From: Desulfocapsaceae bacterium
GTDB taxonomy: Bacteria; Desulfobacterota; Desulfobulbia; Desulfobulbales; Desulfocapsaceae
Reading direction: 5' to 3'
Assembly (NCBI GenBank): GCA_031292275.1
Contig: JARLHL010000014.1
Span: 1-52,306, forward strand
Length of the DNA: 52,306 nt
The notes beneath the pieces were generated by a model. It worked only from the letters and a program-made list of their open reading frames with translations. It made no database searches and was not told the DNA's origin. The position numbers were made by a program, and so were the translations under genes. Every line of letters starts with the position of its first letter. Position 1 is the stretch's first letter. Positions 1-8,665 of the stretch are shown in pieces.

Positions 1-141
1 GAAGTCAGTGAATTTTGCCTGACCTTTTGTAGACAACACGCGAGTTATGGCTGCGGTCAAAGTAGTTTTACCATGATCAATATGACCTACTGTTCCCACA
101 TTGACATGTGGCTTTGTCCTGTTAAATTTTTCCTTTGACAT
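1..141 (-). CDS. tuf: Elongation factor Tu, N-terminal part (cut by window edge)
   Basis: EF-Tu delivers aminoacyl-tRNA to the ribosome as a GTPase. Only the first 47 residues lie in the window. They start [20 protein letters not shown] and contain the P-loop motif GHIDHGKTT, which is diagnostic of EF-Tu. The ATG is at 141-139; the gene runs off the left edge. It follows four tRNA genes on the same strand with 55 bases between the last tRNA and the start codon, so it is probably transcribed with them, as tufB is in E. coli. Confidence 0.95.
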   Translation of the reverse strand, partial: MSKEKFNRTKPHVNVGTVGHIDHGKTTLTAAITRVLSTKGQAKFTDF

Positions 142-196
142 TTCGTTATCTCCTCAGGCCTTATGGAATTAATTTTCAATCTCGCCTTTTATTCTT

Positions 197-272
<76 letters not shown>

Positions 273-291
273 AACCTCATCTCAAAAAAAA

Positions 292-367
292 TGGAGCGGG
301 AAACGAGGCTCGAACTCGCGACCCTCAGCTTGGAAGGCTGATGCTCTACCAATTGAGCTATTCCCGC
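292..367 (-). tRNA. tRNA-Gly (anticodon TCC)
   Basis: Minus-strand cloverleaf of 76 bases: acceptor GCGGGAA paired with TTCCCGC, anticodon loop CTTCCAA giving TCC, T-loop GTTCGAG, encoded CCA at 294-292. Third tRNA of the tRNA-tuf cluster. Confidence 0.97.
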
Positions 368-397
368 TCACAAACTATAAAAACAAAGAAAAATAAA

Positions 398-482
398 TGG
401 TGGAGGGGGGAGGATTCGAACCTCCGAAGGCGCTGCCGACAGATTTACAGTCTGTTCCCTTTAGCCACTCGGGAACCCCTCC
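398..482 (-). tRNA. tRNA-Tyr (anticodon GTA)
   Basis: An 85-base class II tRNA on the minus strand. Acceptor GGAGGGG pairs with CCCCTCC, the anticodon loop CTGTAAA gives GTA, a long variable arm follows as expected for bacterial tRNA-Tyr, and CCA is encoded at 400-398. Second tRNA of the cluster. Confidence 0.97.
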
Positions 483-548
483 AGATGGATATCTTCAAGT
501 AAAACATCCACAACTACACATCAACAAAACTTTGTACTTTCTACCCTT

Positions 549-624
549 TGGAGCTGGCGATGGGACTTGAACCCGCAACCTGCTGATTACAAATCAGCTG
601 CTCTGCCAATTGAGCTACGCCAGC
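549..624 (-). tRNA. tRNA-Thr (anticodon TGT)
   Basis: Minus-strand cloverleaf of 76 bases: acceptor GCTGGCG/CGCCAGC, anticodon loop TTGTAAT giving TGT, T-loop GTTCAAG, encoded CCA at 551-549. First tRNA of the cluster; its 5' end lies 14 bases downstream of the -10 box at 639-644. Confidence 0.97.
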
Positions 625-638
625 CTGCAAAGGACGTG

Positions 639-667
639 AGTATACTCATTTGGCATTTTTATGGCAA
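639..667 (-). promoter_or_regulatory. Sigma70-type promoter of the tRNA-tuf operon
   Basis: On the minus strand TTGCCA (667-662), a 17-base spacer and TATACT (644-639) form a near-consensus promoter. The expected start point is only a few bases upstream of tRNA-Thr(TGT), as is usual for stable-RNA operons. Confidence 0.8.
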
Positions 668-701
668 CATTTATTTGCCATAATGGGAAAATTAGCTCCA
701 C

Positions 702-735
702 AAAAAGGGGGCCAGGTCAGACACGACCAGGCCCC
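702..735 (-). terminator. Rho-independent terminator of the qmo operon
   Basis: Minus-strand hairpin GGGGCC-T-GGTC / GACC-T-GGCCCC with a 5-base loop, followed by TTTTT. It lies about 30 bases past the qmoC stop and separates qmo from the tRNA-tuf promoter. Confidence 0.85.
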
Positions 736-764
736 AATTCACATCAGCCCAAAACTCCGTAATT

Positions 765-1964
765 TTATTTTACAGCAGCGTCCGTTCCGAAAGAACTCTC
801 TCTGCATTTATCAAATGCTATGGCAAACGTCCTGTATACCAGATGTGCAAGTTTTGTATACGGCAGGTAGAGAAAGAGCATCATTACAGCAACCAGATGG
901 CAAAAATAAATTAAATACCCGATTTGGACCAGGCCTGCCCAGCGGCAAACCTCGGCAAGCGTCCCTGTGACACCGACAGCCATTATCTCCCAGATAAGAA
1001 ACCAATCATAAAAGTTCCCACTGAGGCCGGCGTCGCTCTCTGCCTTAGCGCGGTTCGTCCAGAGCACCCAAATACCGTACAGCATAGCAATGGCTGAAAC
1101 ATTGGCGAGCAGTTTAACGGGATTCCAGAAGGTCATCGGACCATGAAAGCGCGCAACCCACAAGCCTATCACATCATTGGCAAGGAGTGACCAGGTGGTA
1201 ACGATAAAGAGGCCGATAAAGGCATACATCAACGGGCGATGACCGCGTGCCCTGTCAGCGTTGACTTTACACTCACGAAACCGTACATGCTGAAGAATTT
1301 CTACCACTGCCGGCAAAAGAAATTTCTGACCAAACTGAATGACAGAAGGTCTGAAATTCGGATTCATTGTATGCTTTTCCGCCATCGCCTTCCAGAGATT
1401 GGAAATGCCTTTATAAGCAGAAAAGACAGCTAAGGCCAATGAGGGGACCATAAAACAGACGATAAAGAAAATGTTTTTCGCATACCAGCGGAAATCCCAA
1501 TGCCCAAAAAACTGCTGATACCCATGATGGGCAAAATCTTCTGCCGAAGGGAATCCCATCGCTCCAGAAAGCATCCACATGACAAAGATCACGACGGCAG
1601 GGATTGCAATCATCACCGGAAGCCCTTTAGCACTCGATGCCAATTTGGCAAGCCCGGAAGGCCATCCGTAAAATGTATAGGCATATGCCCTGACTGCCCC
1701 CATTACATCACCCGGTTTTGCCCCCCGGGGACACTTGGCAGTACAATCCCCACATTGATGACATAAAAACACATCAGGGTCTGTAATAAGATTATCTTTA
1801 AGACCCCATTGAGACCAAATCATTTCTTTGCGTGGAAAAGGTTTCTTATCCTTTGAAAGCGGGCAGACGACAGAACATGTTGCACACTGATAACATTTTT
1901 TCAGCGTATCGCCACCGACTCCCTTCAGATATTGAATAAACTCTAAATCCGGCTGGATGTTCAT
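765..1964 (-). CDS. qmoC: QmoC, membrane subunit of the quinone-interacting APS reductase complex
   Basis: QmoC connects the menaquinone pool to the cytoplasmic QmoAB subunits, which pass electrons to APS reductase in sulfate respiration. The 399-aa protein has an HdrC-like N-terminus with two cysteine clusters typical of [4Fe-4S] sites (CYQCATCSVVCP near residue 24 and CHQCGDCTAKCP near residue 68). An HdrE/NarI-like membrane part with about six hydrophobic segments follows and would carry heme b. The start is supported by a GAGGGGAAGAA ribosome site just before ATG. It is the last gene of qmoABC, 120 bases after qmoB, and is followed by a terminator. Confidence 0.94.
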   Translation of the reverse strand: MNIQPDLEFIQYLKGVGGDTLKKCYQCATCSVVCPLSKDKKPFPRKEMIWSQWGLKDNLITDPDVFLCHQCGDCTAKCPRGAKPGDVMGAVRAYAYTFYGWPSGLAKLASSAKGLPVMIAIPAVVIFVMWMLSGAMGFPSAEDFAHHGYQQFFGHWDFRWYAKNIFFIVCFMVPSLALAVFSAYKGISNLWKAMAEKHTMNPNFRPSVIQFGQKFLLPAVVEILQHVRFRECKVNADRARGHRPLMYAFIGLFIVTTWSLLANDVIGLWVARFHGPMTFWNPVKLLANVSAIAMLYGIWVLWTNRAKAESDAGLSGNFYDWFLIWEIMAVGVTGTLAEVCRWAGLVQIGYLIYFCHLVAVMMLFLYLPYTKLAHLVYRTFAIAFDKCRESSFGTDAAVK

Positions 1965-2084
1965 TTCTTCCCCTCATGTAAGATATCAACACTCATAAAT
2001 TCCCTATATTTCAAAACCTTTCAAGCAAAGCTCTGTACTGCGGAAGGTCCGTCTTCCCGCAGTACAGGTAATGCAGGACTGCGT

Positions 2085-4355
2085 TTAGAAGCCCTTGAAT
2101 GGGTTCGGACCCATTTCAACTATGGTTTCGACAAAATCATTAACTATTTGAGGAATCTTGTCATAGTCCGTAATTGCAACCTGCTGGGCAGTTACCCGCT
2201 CAGGTTCAAGACCAAGGGTGGAGAGGGTATCGCCAATGTTCTCCATCCTTTTGTTTGCAATCTCGGAGCCTTTAACAAAATGGCATTGATAGTCATCACC
2301 ATAACTGCAGCCCAGCAGCATTGCGCCATCCATACCGGCAGAGAGAGCATCCCGAATCCATGCCATATTGACAGACCCAAGGCATCGTACAGGAATGAAA
2401 CGAGCCATATGACTCAGTTTGTGATGTTTCATGCCTGCCATATCAATGGCCGGGTAGGCATCATTTTCACAGACAAGCACCAGGATACGCAGCCGTTCTT
2501 CATCATCCTCAGGAACTTCAATCGACTTGATCATTGAACCGATCAGATCAATGTTATAATCCTTGAATCCGATAATACGCTCTGGGCAGGCACCCATACA
2601 GGTTCCACAACGTCTGCACCGGGTTGGATTGGGAAGCGGTGTACCTTTCTCATCATCATCCAGGGCGCCGAAGGGACACTCTTCAGTACAGCGCTTACAC
2701 TGGGTACAGCGCTGCATAAAAAATTCAGGATAGGTGGCATCACCAGAACGCGGATGCACAGCGACACCACGATCTGTCGATTCAATACACTGGATTGCCT
2801 TTAAAGCGGCGCCAGTAGCATCGTCAATGGTCTCATCCATGGTCTCTGCCTTCCTTACACCACCGCAGGCATAGACGCCAGTTCTTCTGGTCTCATAGGG
2901 GAAACAGATAAAATGCGAATCGGCATAGCCGTCAAAAAGGCCCAGGTCCGAAAACGCAGGTCCCTGACGATACGCCAGATTGATAGTATTTTCATGCAGT
3001 GTTGTCGGCTCCATACCAGCGGCCAGAACAACCATCTCAACATTGAGGGTTATGGAATCTCCTAAAAGAGTATCATCAACTGCAACGGTCAGCTTTCCAT
3101 CTTCTCCAGCATCCACCTTCATAACATTTCCCTTAGTCAGGAAAATGCCATCATTCTGCTGTGCACTCTTATAGAAAAGTTCCATGTGGCCGGGAGTACG
3201 CATATGTTGATAGAGAATATAGGCCTTTCCATCAGCGTTATCCTGACAGACATACTGTGCCTGTTTCAAGGCAACCATAGAGGTGACAGAATTACAATAC
3301 GGAAAATCTTTATCATTTTCGGCTCCGCCCGGGCTCTGAATAAAGGCAACACTTGCAGGCACCTTCCCAACCTTTGCCAGCTTTTCAAATTCTGCGTTGG
3401 TGACGACGTTTTTAATCTTCCCATACCCCAGATGCTCGTACTGCGAGACATCTGCAGGTTTCCAGCCGGTAGCAAGGACAACAGAACCCACTTTGGTGGC
3501 AGAAGGATCTAACTCGGTATACACCTTCAGTCCCTTGTTCGGGTCTTCCTTCTCTCCCTTATCGATCAGGTCTTTTTCGTCAACGGTCACTTTGGCAGGT
3601 GCATCCCACTCAGACTTTTCACCAGCCTTCTTAAAACTGACAAAAAAGTTACCCGGTGATCCTGCAACACGAGCAACCTCGGTTTCCGTCTTGACCATAA
3701 TCTTTTTATTGGCAAGGACGGCCGCAGTCATTGCGGGAATTGGATTTTCCTCGAGATCTGTCCATGGAGCCTTTGAAGGAAAGGACTGTCTCCAGCCCGC
3801 AGCCTTACCGCCAAGAGCTGCTTCCTTCTCAACAAGAATTACTTTGTAGCCTGCTGCAGCAGCTTCTTGGGCGGCAGTAAGACCGGCAAGGCCTCCGCCC
3901 ATCACCATAACGGTCTTATTTATCTCCGACTCCAGCTGATAAGGGACAGCCAGTTCGGTCTTCTGCGCCCGCGTACACGCCATTCTCATGTAATCGCTGG
4001 CAGTTTCCTGAAGAAATGCGGCAGCCTCCGCGTGAGGTTCCTCGCCCTCGGCAGGCTTGCCTTCGGACCATACGACCTGCTCACGCAGGTTGGCACGAAT
4101 GGTGATCTTGTCAGCACCAAAGTCAAATTCCTTCTGCATGACGCGAGGAGAACAGGCACCGATTACAACGGTATTGATACCACTATCATTAATATCTTTC
4201 TCAATAAGGGCTTTGCCCTCAACTCCACAGAGGCAGTCGAATGTCTTGCACTCCATGGACATTTCCCCGGTTACAACTTCGGAGAGAGCCTCAAGATCGA
4301 GTGCATCACCGATGCCGCATCCCGAACATAAGTATGCGCAGTATGTCTTAGCCAT
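2085..4355 (-). CDS. qmoB: QmoB, HdrA-like flavoprotein with a C-terminal MvhD-like domain
   Basis: Cytoplasmic subunit of the Qmo complex, which links quinol oxidation to APS reduction. The 756-aa protein has a cysteine-rich N-terminus and an FAD-binding Rossmann motif GGGLAGLTAAQEAA near residue 153. Two ferredoxin-type clusters follow (CTQCKRCTEECP and CRRCGTCMGACP). The C-terminal region has cysteines like those of MvhD (RCLGSVN, LLGCSYGDDYQC). This domain order matches known QmoB. The ATG has a strong AGGAGGTAATG site upstream and lies 6 bases after the qmoA stop, so the two are translationally close. Confidence 0.95.
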   Translation of the reverse strand: MAKTYCAYLCSGCGIGDALDLEALSEVVTGEMSMECKTFDCLCGVEGKALIEKDINDSGINTVVIGACSPRVMQKEFDFGADKITIRANLREQVVWSEGKPAEGEEPHAEAAAFLQETASDYMRMACTRAQKTELAVPYQLESEINKTVMVMGGGLAGLTAAQEAAAAGYKVILVEKEAALGGKAAGWRQSFPSKAPWTDLEENPIPAMTAAVLANKKIMVKTETEVARVAGSPGNFFVSFKKAGEKSEWDAPAKVTVDEKDLIDKGEKEDPNKGLKVYTELDPSATKVGSVVLATGWKPADVSQYEHLGYGKIKNVVTNAEFEKLAKVGKVPASVAFIQSPGGAENDKDFPYCNSVTSMVALKQAQYVCQDNADGKAYILYQHMRTPGHMELFYKSAQQNDGIFLTKGNVMKVDAGEDGKLTVAVDDTLLGDSITLNVEMVVLAAGMEPTTLHENTINLAYRQGPAFSDLGLFDGYADSHFICFPYETRRTGVYACGGVRKAETMDETIDDATGAALKAIQCIESTDRGVAVHPRSGDATYPEFFMQRCTQCKRCTEECPFGALDDDEKGTPLPNPTRCRRCGTCMGACPERIIGFKDYNIDLIGSMIKSIEVPEDDEERLRILVLVCENDAYPAIDMAGMKHHKLSHMARFIPVRCLGSVNMAWIRDALSAGMDGAMLLGCSYGDDYQCHFVKGSEIANKRMENIGDTLSTLGLEPERVTAQQVAITDYDKIPQIVNDFVETIVEMGPNPFKGF

Positions 4356-4361
4356 TGATCA

Positions 4362-5621
4362 TTACCTCCTGGATATCTGAATTGCCTTCAAGGCAGCTGC
4401 AGTGGATGATTGGGTAGTGGTTACGACATCAGCGGCCTTCTTGGCACATCCAGCTGATATCATGCCCTTCTCATTGTCAGAAATAATAAAACCACTGTTA
4501 TCCATATTCAGACTGACAGGCGAACCCTCAAGACCCAGTGATGGTTGCATTCCTGTTGCCAGTACGGCCATATCCACCTTCTGACGTATCTTGTCCCCGG
4601 TGACAGCGTTCTCAGCCACAACCGTAACGCCTCCGTCACTCTCCGGCACTATCTCTGCGACCTTTCCCTTGATAAAGAACGAGTTCTTATCATTGGTAAG
4701 TTTTTCGCGGAATTTCTCGTATTTTCCTGGAGTTCGCAAATCGATATAAAATACGTACATCTTTGCATCAGGATATCTCTCCCGCACATACGTCATCTGC
4801 TTCAATGTGGCCATACAGCAAATGTGCGAACAGAACTCAAGATGATTCTCATCCCTGGAACCGGCACACTGAACAAAGGCAATTGAGCTAACTTCCTTGC
4901 CATCACCGGGACGAACGACAGCCCCACCGGTAGGACCGTTGGGTGCGGCCAGCCTCTCCATCATCATATTGGTAATAATGGCATTGGAATGACCGAATTT
5001 GAGATTGTCCATTTTTGTGGCGTCATAGGGCGTCCAGCCCGTGGCCCAGACAATGGAGGCTACGTTGACTGTAACATTTTGAACCTGCATATCCAGGTCT
5101 ACGGCATTATACTTGCACGCTGCTTTCACCGCCTTAGCACCGTCAGCGGAAAGCTTAGCCTTGTTAATCACGTAGCGCCGGGGATATGCCATGTCATGGA
5201 GAAGATAGGCAGCCTTAGTCTTATCCATCCCAAAGTTGAACTCATTGTCTATCATATCCGGGCAAGCTTCGGCGCAATCACCGCAAGCGGTGCAATTACT
5301 GTTTACATACCGCGGAGCGATCTCGAGATTTACCTGGTAATTACCCGGAGCACCACTGACAGACTTTACGGTTGTCATGGTATACGTTCTAATTTTACGA
5401 TTGTTTTTCACACGGCGAAAATTGATCTCCAGGCCGCAGCTCGGTGGACACAGTTTTGGGAAATACTGATTTAGCTGGGCTACGCGACCACCAAAGGAAG
5501 CGCTCTTTTCAATCAGAAACACATCATTTCCGACTTCGGCGGCTTCAAGAGCTGCAGTCAGCCCGCTGATACCACCGCCCACGACCAAAATTGCACCTGA
5601 AGTGCCTTGCTCGTCAGTCAT
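4362..5621 (-). CDS. qmoA: QmoA, HdrA-like flavoprotein
   Basis: FAD subunit of the Qmo complex, first gene of qmoABC. The 419-aa protein opens with the dinucleotide-binding motif GGGISGLTAALEAAEVGNDV and the HdrA-type stretch FGGRVAQLNQYFPKLCPPSC. It has a four-cysteine cluster CTACGDCAEACP near residue 115, an AFVQCAGSRD motif, and ends with a typical FAD-domain C-terminus. The start has GGAGGAAAAGT before ATG. The 286-base gap to aprA holds a terminator and a large hairpin, so transcription of qmo may be partly separate from aprBA. Confidence 0.95.
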   Translation of the reverse strand: MTDEQGTSGAILVVGGGISGLTAALEAAEVGNDVFLIEKSASFGGRVAQLNQYFPKLCPPSCGLEINFRRVKNNRKIRTYTMTTVKSVSGAPGNYQVNLEIAPRYVNSNCTACGDCAEACPDMIDNEFNFGMDKTKAAYLLHDMAYPRRYVINKAKLSADGAKAVKAACKYNAVDLDMQVQNVTVNVASIVWATGWTPYDATKMDNLKFGHSNAIITNMMMERLAAPNGPTGGAVVRPGDGKEVSSIAFVQCAGSRDENHLEFCSHICCMATLKQMTYVRERYPDAKMYVFYIDLRTPGKYEKFREKLTNDKNSFFIKGKVAEIVPESDGGVTVVAENAVTGDKIRQKVDMAVLATGMQPSLGLEGSPVSLNMDNSGFIISDNEKGMISAGCAKKAADVVTTTQSSTAAALKAIQISRR

Positions 5622-5766
5622 ACTTTTCCTCCATTGTTGCTCTTAAATATATTTACAATTGTCACTCTTAAACGTATCAAACCATCTATCTCATATTCTG
5701 ATGCCCATTCATCAAAGTAACTCACATCCATGATGTCGATACTGGACCTGCCGGGTCAATCTAAAC

Positions 5767-5825
5767 ATTTTTAGCTTATATAGAGTAGAGATCCGACCAC
5801 ACTCTAATCCATATAAGCTAAAATG
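5767..5825. repeat. Long imperfect inverted repeat between aprA and qmoA
   Basis: Two 24-base arms (5767-5790 and 5802-5825) match in inverted orientation with only four mismatches around an 11-base loop. The conserved core is TTAGCTTATAT/ATATAAGCTAA. It lies between the aprA terminator and qmoA. It lacks a long T-run, so it may be an RNA stabiliser, processing site or protein site rather than a simple terminator. Confidence 0.75.
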
Positions 5826-5836
5826 GAGTACATAAC

Positions 5837-5877
5837 AAAAATCTCCAGGAATCACAAGGGATCCCTGGAGATTTTTT
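5837..5877 (-). terminator. Bidirectional-looking terminator after aprA
   Basis: A perfect 13-bp stem (5837-5849 with 5864-5876, core ATCTCCAGG/CCTGGAGAT) with a 14-base loop and A/T runs on both sides. It begins about 30 bases past the aprA stop, so most aprBA transcripts probably end here or are attenuated. Confidence 0.85.
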
Positions 5878-5907
5878 ATTACGTCACTACAAACCTGCCA
5901 TTAAATC

Positions 5908-7926
5908 TTACAGCCAGGGCTCGGTGGCAAGAATGTTGACACACTCAACTTTCTCACATTTCCATTCCTTGGTGTCAGGATTGTAAGTGGAGTTTACAAA
6001 ACACTTCCAGTTCTGGTCATCAACTGTCGGGAAATCTGACCTGTAATAGAATCCGGGATAACGAGATTCCTTACGGAACTCGATGTGACGGATATGTGCT
6101 TCAACACACCAGATACGATGATAATTCTCCCAGCAGCGGAGAAGCTCATGCAGATCGCCGGCAGCCATTTTCTCAGAATCTTCACGGAGAAGCTTGAGCA
6201 GATCCATACAGATATTGAGCAGTTTGCCAGAGGTCATATAGTAGGTTGCGACACCACCACCATACTCATCGGTTGCCTTCATCAGACGCATCATCAAGCC
6301 GGCAGGTTTGCAATACGCCGGATTGACATCAGCAGCGGTGGAAAGTCCAACATTCTCAGTATAGAGTTTTACTGGTGCATAGATCTCAGCAGCAAGCTCC
6401 TGAGCTGTCTGCTTCAATTCAGGCTTATAGGAGGCGTTGTCACGGCAGAACTTAACCATCTGCTTGGCAGCAATACGACCCTCTGCATGGGAACCGGAGG
6501 AGAACTTATGACCGGAAGCACCAACGCCGTCTCCAGCGGTGAACAGACCATCAACCGTGGTCATACGGTTGTAACCCCACTTGTACTGATGCACGCGGGA
6601 AGGATTGTTTATGGTCGGAACCCAATCCTCGTTCGGACCGGAAGTCCAGATACCACAGCAGCCTGAGTGAGAACCAAGCATGTAGGGTTCAGTCGGCATA
6701 ATCTCAGAACCAACCTTCTCAGGCTCAACATTCATACCAGCCCACAGGCCAGCCTGACCAACGGACATATCCAGGAAGTCTTCCCATGCCTCGGACTCAA
6801 GATGTTTCCAGAACTTCTTCAAGTCCTTATCGTTCATACCTGCGGCCTTACGATCATCCAGGAAGGCATTCAGGGCAACGTCGGTGGCCATGTACAGAGG
6901 ACCGCGTCCCTCTCTCATCTCATTAATCATGAGGTGATTACGCAGACAGGTCGGGGTGACAGGGGAGGCACCATACGGCATGAACTTAGCCAGCTCGTCC
7001 TTAACAGAAGCGCTGTTTGCATAGAACTCGCCCAGACCATTCTGAACTTTGGCCTTGAACAGCAGGAACCATGCACCAACAGGCCCGTATCCATCTTTGA
7101 AACGGGCTGGGGTAAAGCGGTTTTCCATCATGGTCAGGGTAGCACCGACCTGTGCACACATGGTGTAGGTGGAACCTGCATTCCATACAGGATACCAGGC
7201 ACGGCCCTTTCCTTCACCGGTTGAACGGGGACGGAAGATGTTAACAGCGCCACCGCAGGCAACCAAGGCTGCTTTGCAGCGGAAAACATGAACTTTATTC
7301 TCACGGGTGGAGAAACCGACAGCACCGGCGATCTGGTTTGCCTTGTTTTTATCGAGGAGCAGTTTGACAATGAAGATACGCTCAAGGATATTCTCCGCAC
7401 CCAGAGCGGTAGCAGCAGGCTCGGCAACGATGCACTTGTAGGACTCACCGTTGATCATGATCTGCCATTTACCTGTACGAACGGGAACACCACCCTCACG
7501 GAGGGTCTTAGCAGGCTTGGCACCGTCAAGGTTCTCACCGTTGGCATCCTTCTTCCAAACAGGAAGTCCCCACTCCTCAAACAGTTTTACAGACTCGTCA
7601 ACGTGACGACCGCAGTCGTAAATGAGGTCCTCGCGAACAACGCCCATCAGGTCATTACGAACCATCTTGACGTAGCTTTCGATCGGATTCTCGCCGATGT
7701 AGGTGTTGATAGCGGAAAGCCCCTGGGCGACAGCGCCGGAACGCTGCAGGGAGGCCTTATCAACAAGCACGACCTTCATGCCTTCCGGTGCCCATTTCTT
7801 CACTTCAAATGCGGCACCACATGCAGCCATACCACCGCCGATGATCAGAATATCAACGTCATGCTCAACGACCTCTGGATTCACTACTGCTTTGAGTTCG
7901 CCTTTTGGTTTATTTGGTAATGCCAT
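5908..7926 (-). CDS. aprA: Adenylylsulfate (APS) reductase alpha subunit
   Basis: AprA is the FAD subunit that reduces APS to sulfite and AMP in the cytoplasm during sulfate respiration. The 672-aa product has the N-terminal FAD motif IIGGGMAACGAAFEVKKW and the RSGAVAQGLSAINTY segment. SHSGCCGIWTSGPNEDW and FSSGSHAEGRIAAKQM also match the family, whose members are about 650-670 aa. The ATG at 7926 is preferred over an in-frame TTG six bases upstream because AAGGAG lies at proper spacing. It follows aprB by 53 bases and is followed by a terminator. Confidence 0.97.
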   Translation of the reverse strand: MALPNKPKGELKAVVNPEVVEHDVDILIIGGGMAACGAAFEVKKWAPEGMKVVLVDKASLQRSGAVAQGLSAINTYIGENPIESYVKMVRNDLMGVVREDLIYDCGRHVDESVKLFEEWGLPVWKKDANGENLDGAKPAKTLREGGVPVRTGKWQIMINGESYKCIVAEPAATALGAENILERIFIVKLLLDKNKANQIAGAVGFSTRENKVHVFRCKAALVACGGAVNIFRPRSTGEGKGRAWYPVWNAGSTYTMCAQVGATLTMMENRFTPARFKDGYGPVGAWFLLFKAKVQNGLGEFYANSASVKDELAKFMPYGASPVTPTCLRNHLMINEMREGRGPLYMATDVALNAFLDDRKAAGMNDKDLKKFWKHLESEAWEDFLDMSVGQAGLWAGMNVEPEKVGSEIMPTEPYMLGSHSGCCGIWTSGPNEDWVPTINNPSRVHQYKWGYNRMTTVDGLFTAGDGVGASGHKFSSGSHAEGRIAAKQMVKFCRDNASYKPELKQTAQELAAEIYAPVKLYTENVGLSTAADVNPAYCKPAGLMMRLMKATDEYGGGVATYYMTSGKLLNICMDLLKLLREDSEKMAAGDLHELLRCWENYHRIWCVEAHIRHIEFRKESRYPGFYYRSDFPTVDDQNWKCFVNSTYNPDTKEWKCEKVECVNILATEPWL

Positions 7927-7979
7927 ATCCAAATCTCCTTATTGCAAAAGATTTTTTGAGTTAAATTTCAATGCTCAGC

Positions 7980-8399
7980 TTATTTCTTGGGGGTCGGCAG
8001 AGCAGTCTCTAAAAGAAGACACTCATCATCAAGGCTGGCGCCCTTCTGACCGACATAGGCATTAGCAGCACCCTCAGCCGTTGTGCGGATAGGGAATTTG
8101 AAGCGTTTCAGGTTGCCATTACGGAACTTTACAGTCCACATAATGTCATTTGAAGAACGCATCGGATGAACCTGACCGCCCATAGGTACGAAGTCATCAT
8201 AACCACGAACAAAGATTGCACCCTGTGGGCAGATCTTGACACAGGAATAACACTCCCAGCATGCATCAGGCTCTTGATTATACGCCCTCATCTCCTCAAC
8301 ATTCAGAACCATCAGATCGTTGGGACAGATGTACATGCATGCGGTTTTGTCTCCACCCTTGCAACCATCACACTTGGAAGGATCTACATAACTTGGCAT
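7980..8399 (-). CDS. aprB: Adenylylsulfate (APS) reductase beta subunit
   Basis: Iron-sulfur subunit of APS reductase, which passes electrons from QmoABC to the FAD of AprA. The 139-aa protein has two ferredoxin-like clusters, CDGCKGGDKTACMYICP near residue 10 and CWECYSCVKICP near residue 47. A tail follows that in this family wraps around AprA. It is at the short end of the family range. A strong GAGGAGG ribosome site precedes ATG. It is the first gene of the cluster. No sat (ATP sulfurylase) gene is next to it, unlike in many sulfate reducers. Confidence 0.96.
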   Translation of the reverse strand: MPSYVDPSKCDGCKGGDKTACMYICPNDLMVLNVEEMRAYNQEPDACWECYSCVKICPQGAIFVRGYDDFVPMGGQVHPMRSSNDIMWTVKFRNGNLKRFKFPIRTTAEGAANAYVGQKGASLDDECLLLETALPTPKK

Positions 8400-8610
8400 T
8401 AAACTACCTCCTCAGTTTGTTTTAACTGTTGTGACCCTGATCATACAGGACCTACTTTACCTATGCAAAAAATACACAACCAATACACCAATCCTTATTC
8501 ACCGCCTGCAAGAGCAGCAAATAGAAAAAAATTGGACTACCTAACTTAAAATTTATTGCAATTCTTGACCCGAAAAAAAATGAACGGTCACTCATTTTTA
8601 CCAGCTTTGA

Positions 8611-8639
8611 GATATAATTTGTCGCCAAAATATTGTCAA
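8611..8639 (-). promoter_or_regulatory. Consensus-like promoter upstream of aprBA
   Basis: On the minus strand TTGACA (8639-8634), a 17-base spacer and TATATC (8616-8611). The leader to the aprB ATG is about 200 bases, which is long enough for extra control. I see no known riboswitch in it. Confidence 0.75.
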
Positions 8640-8665
8640 GGAAATTCCACATTGAATTCCATGAC

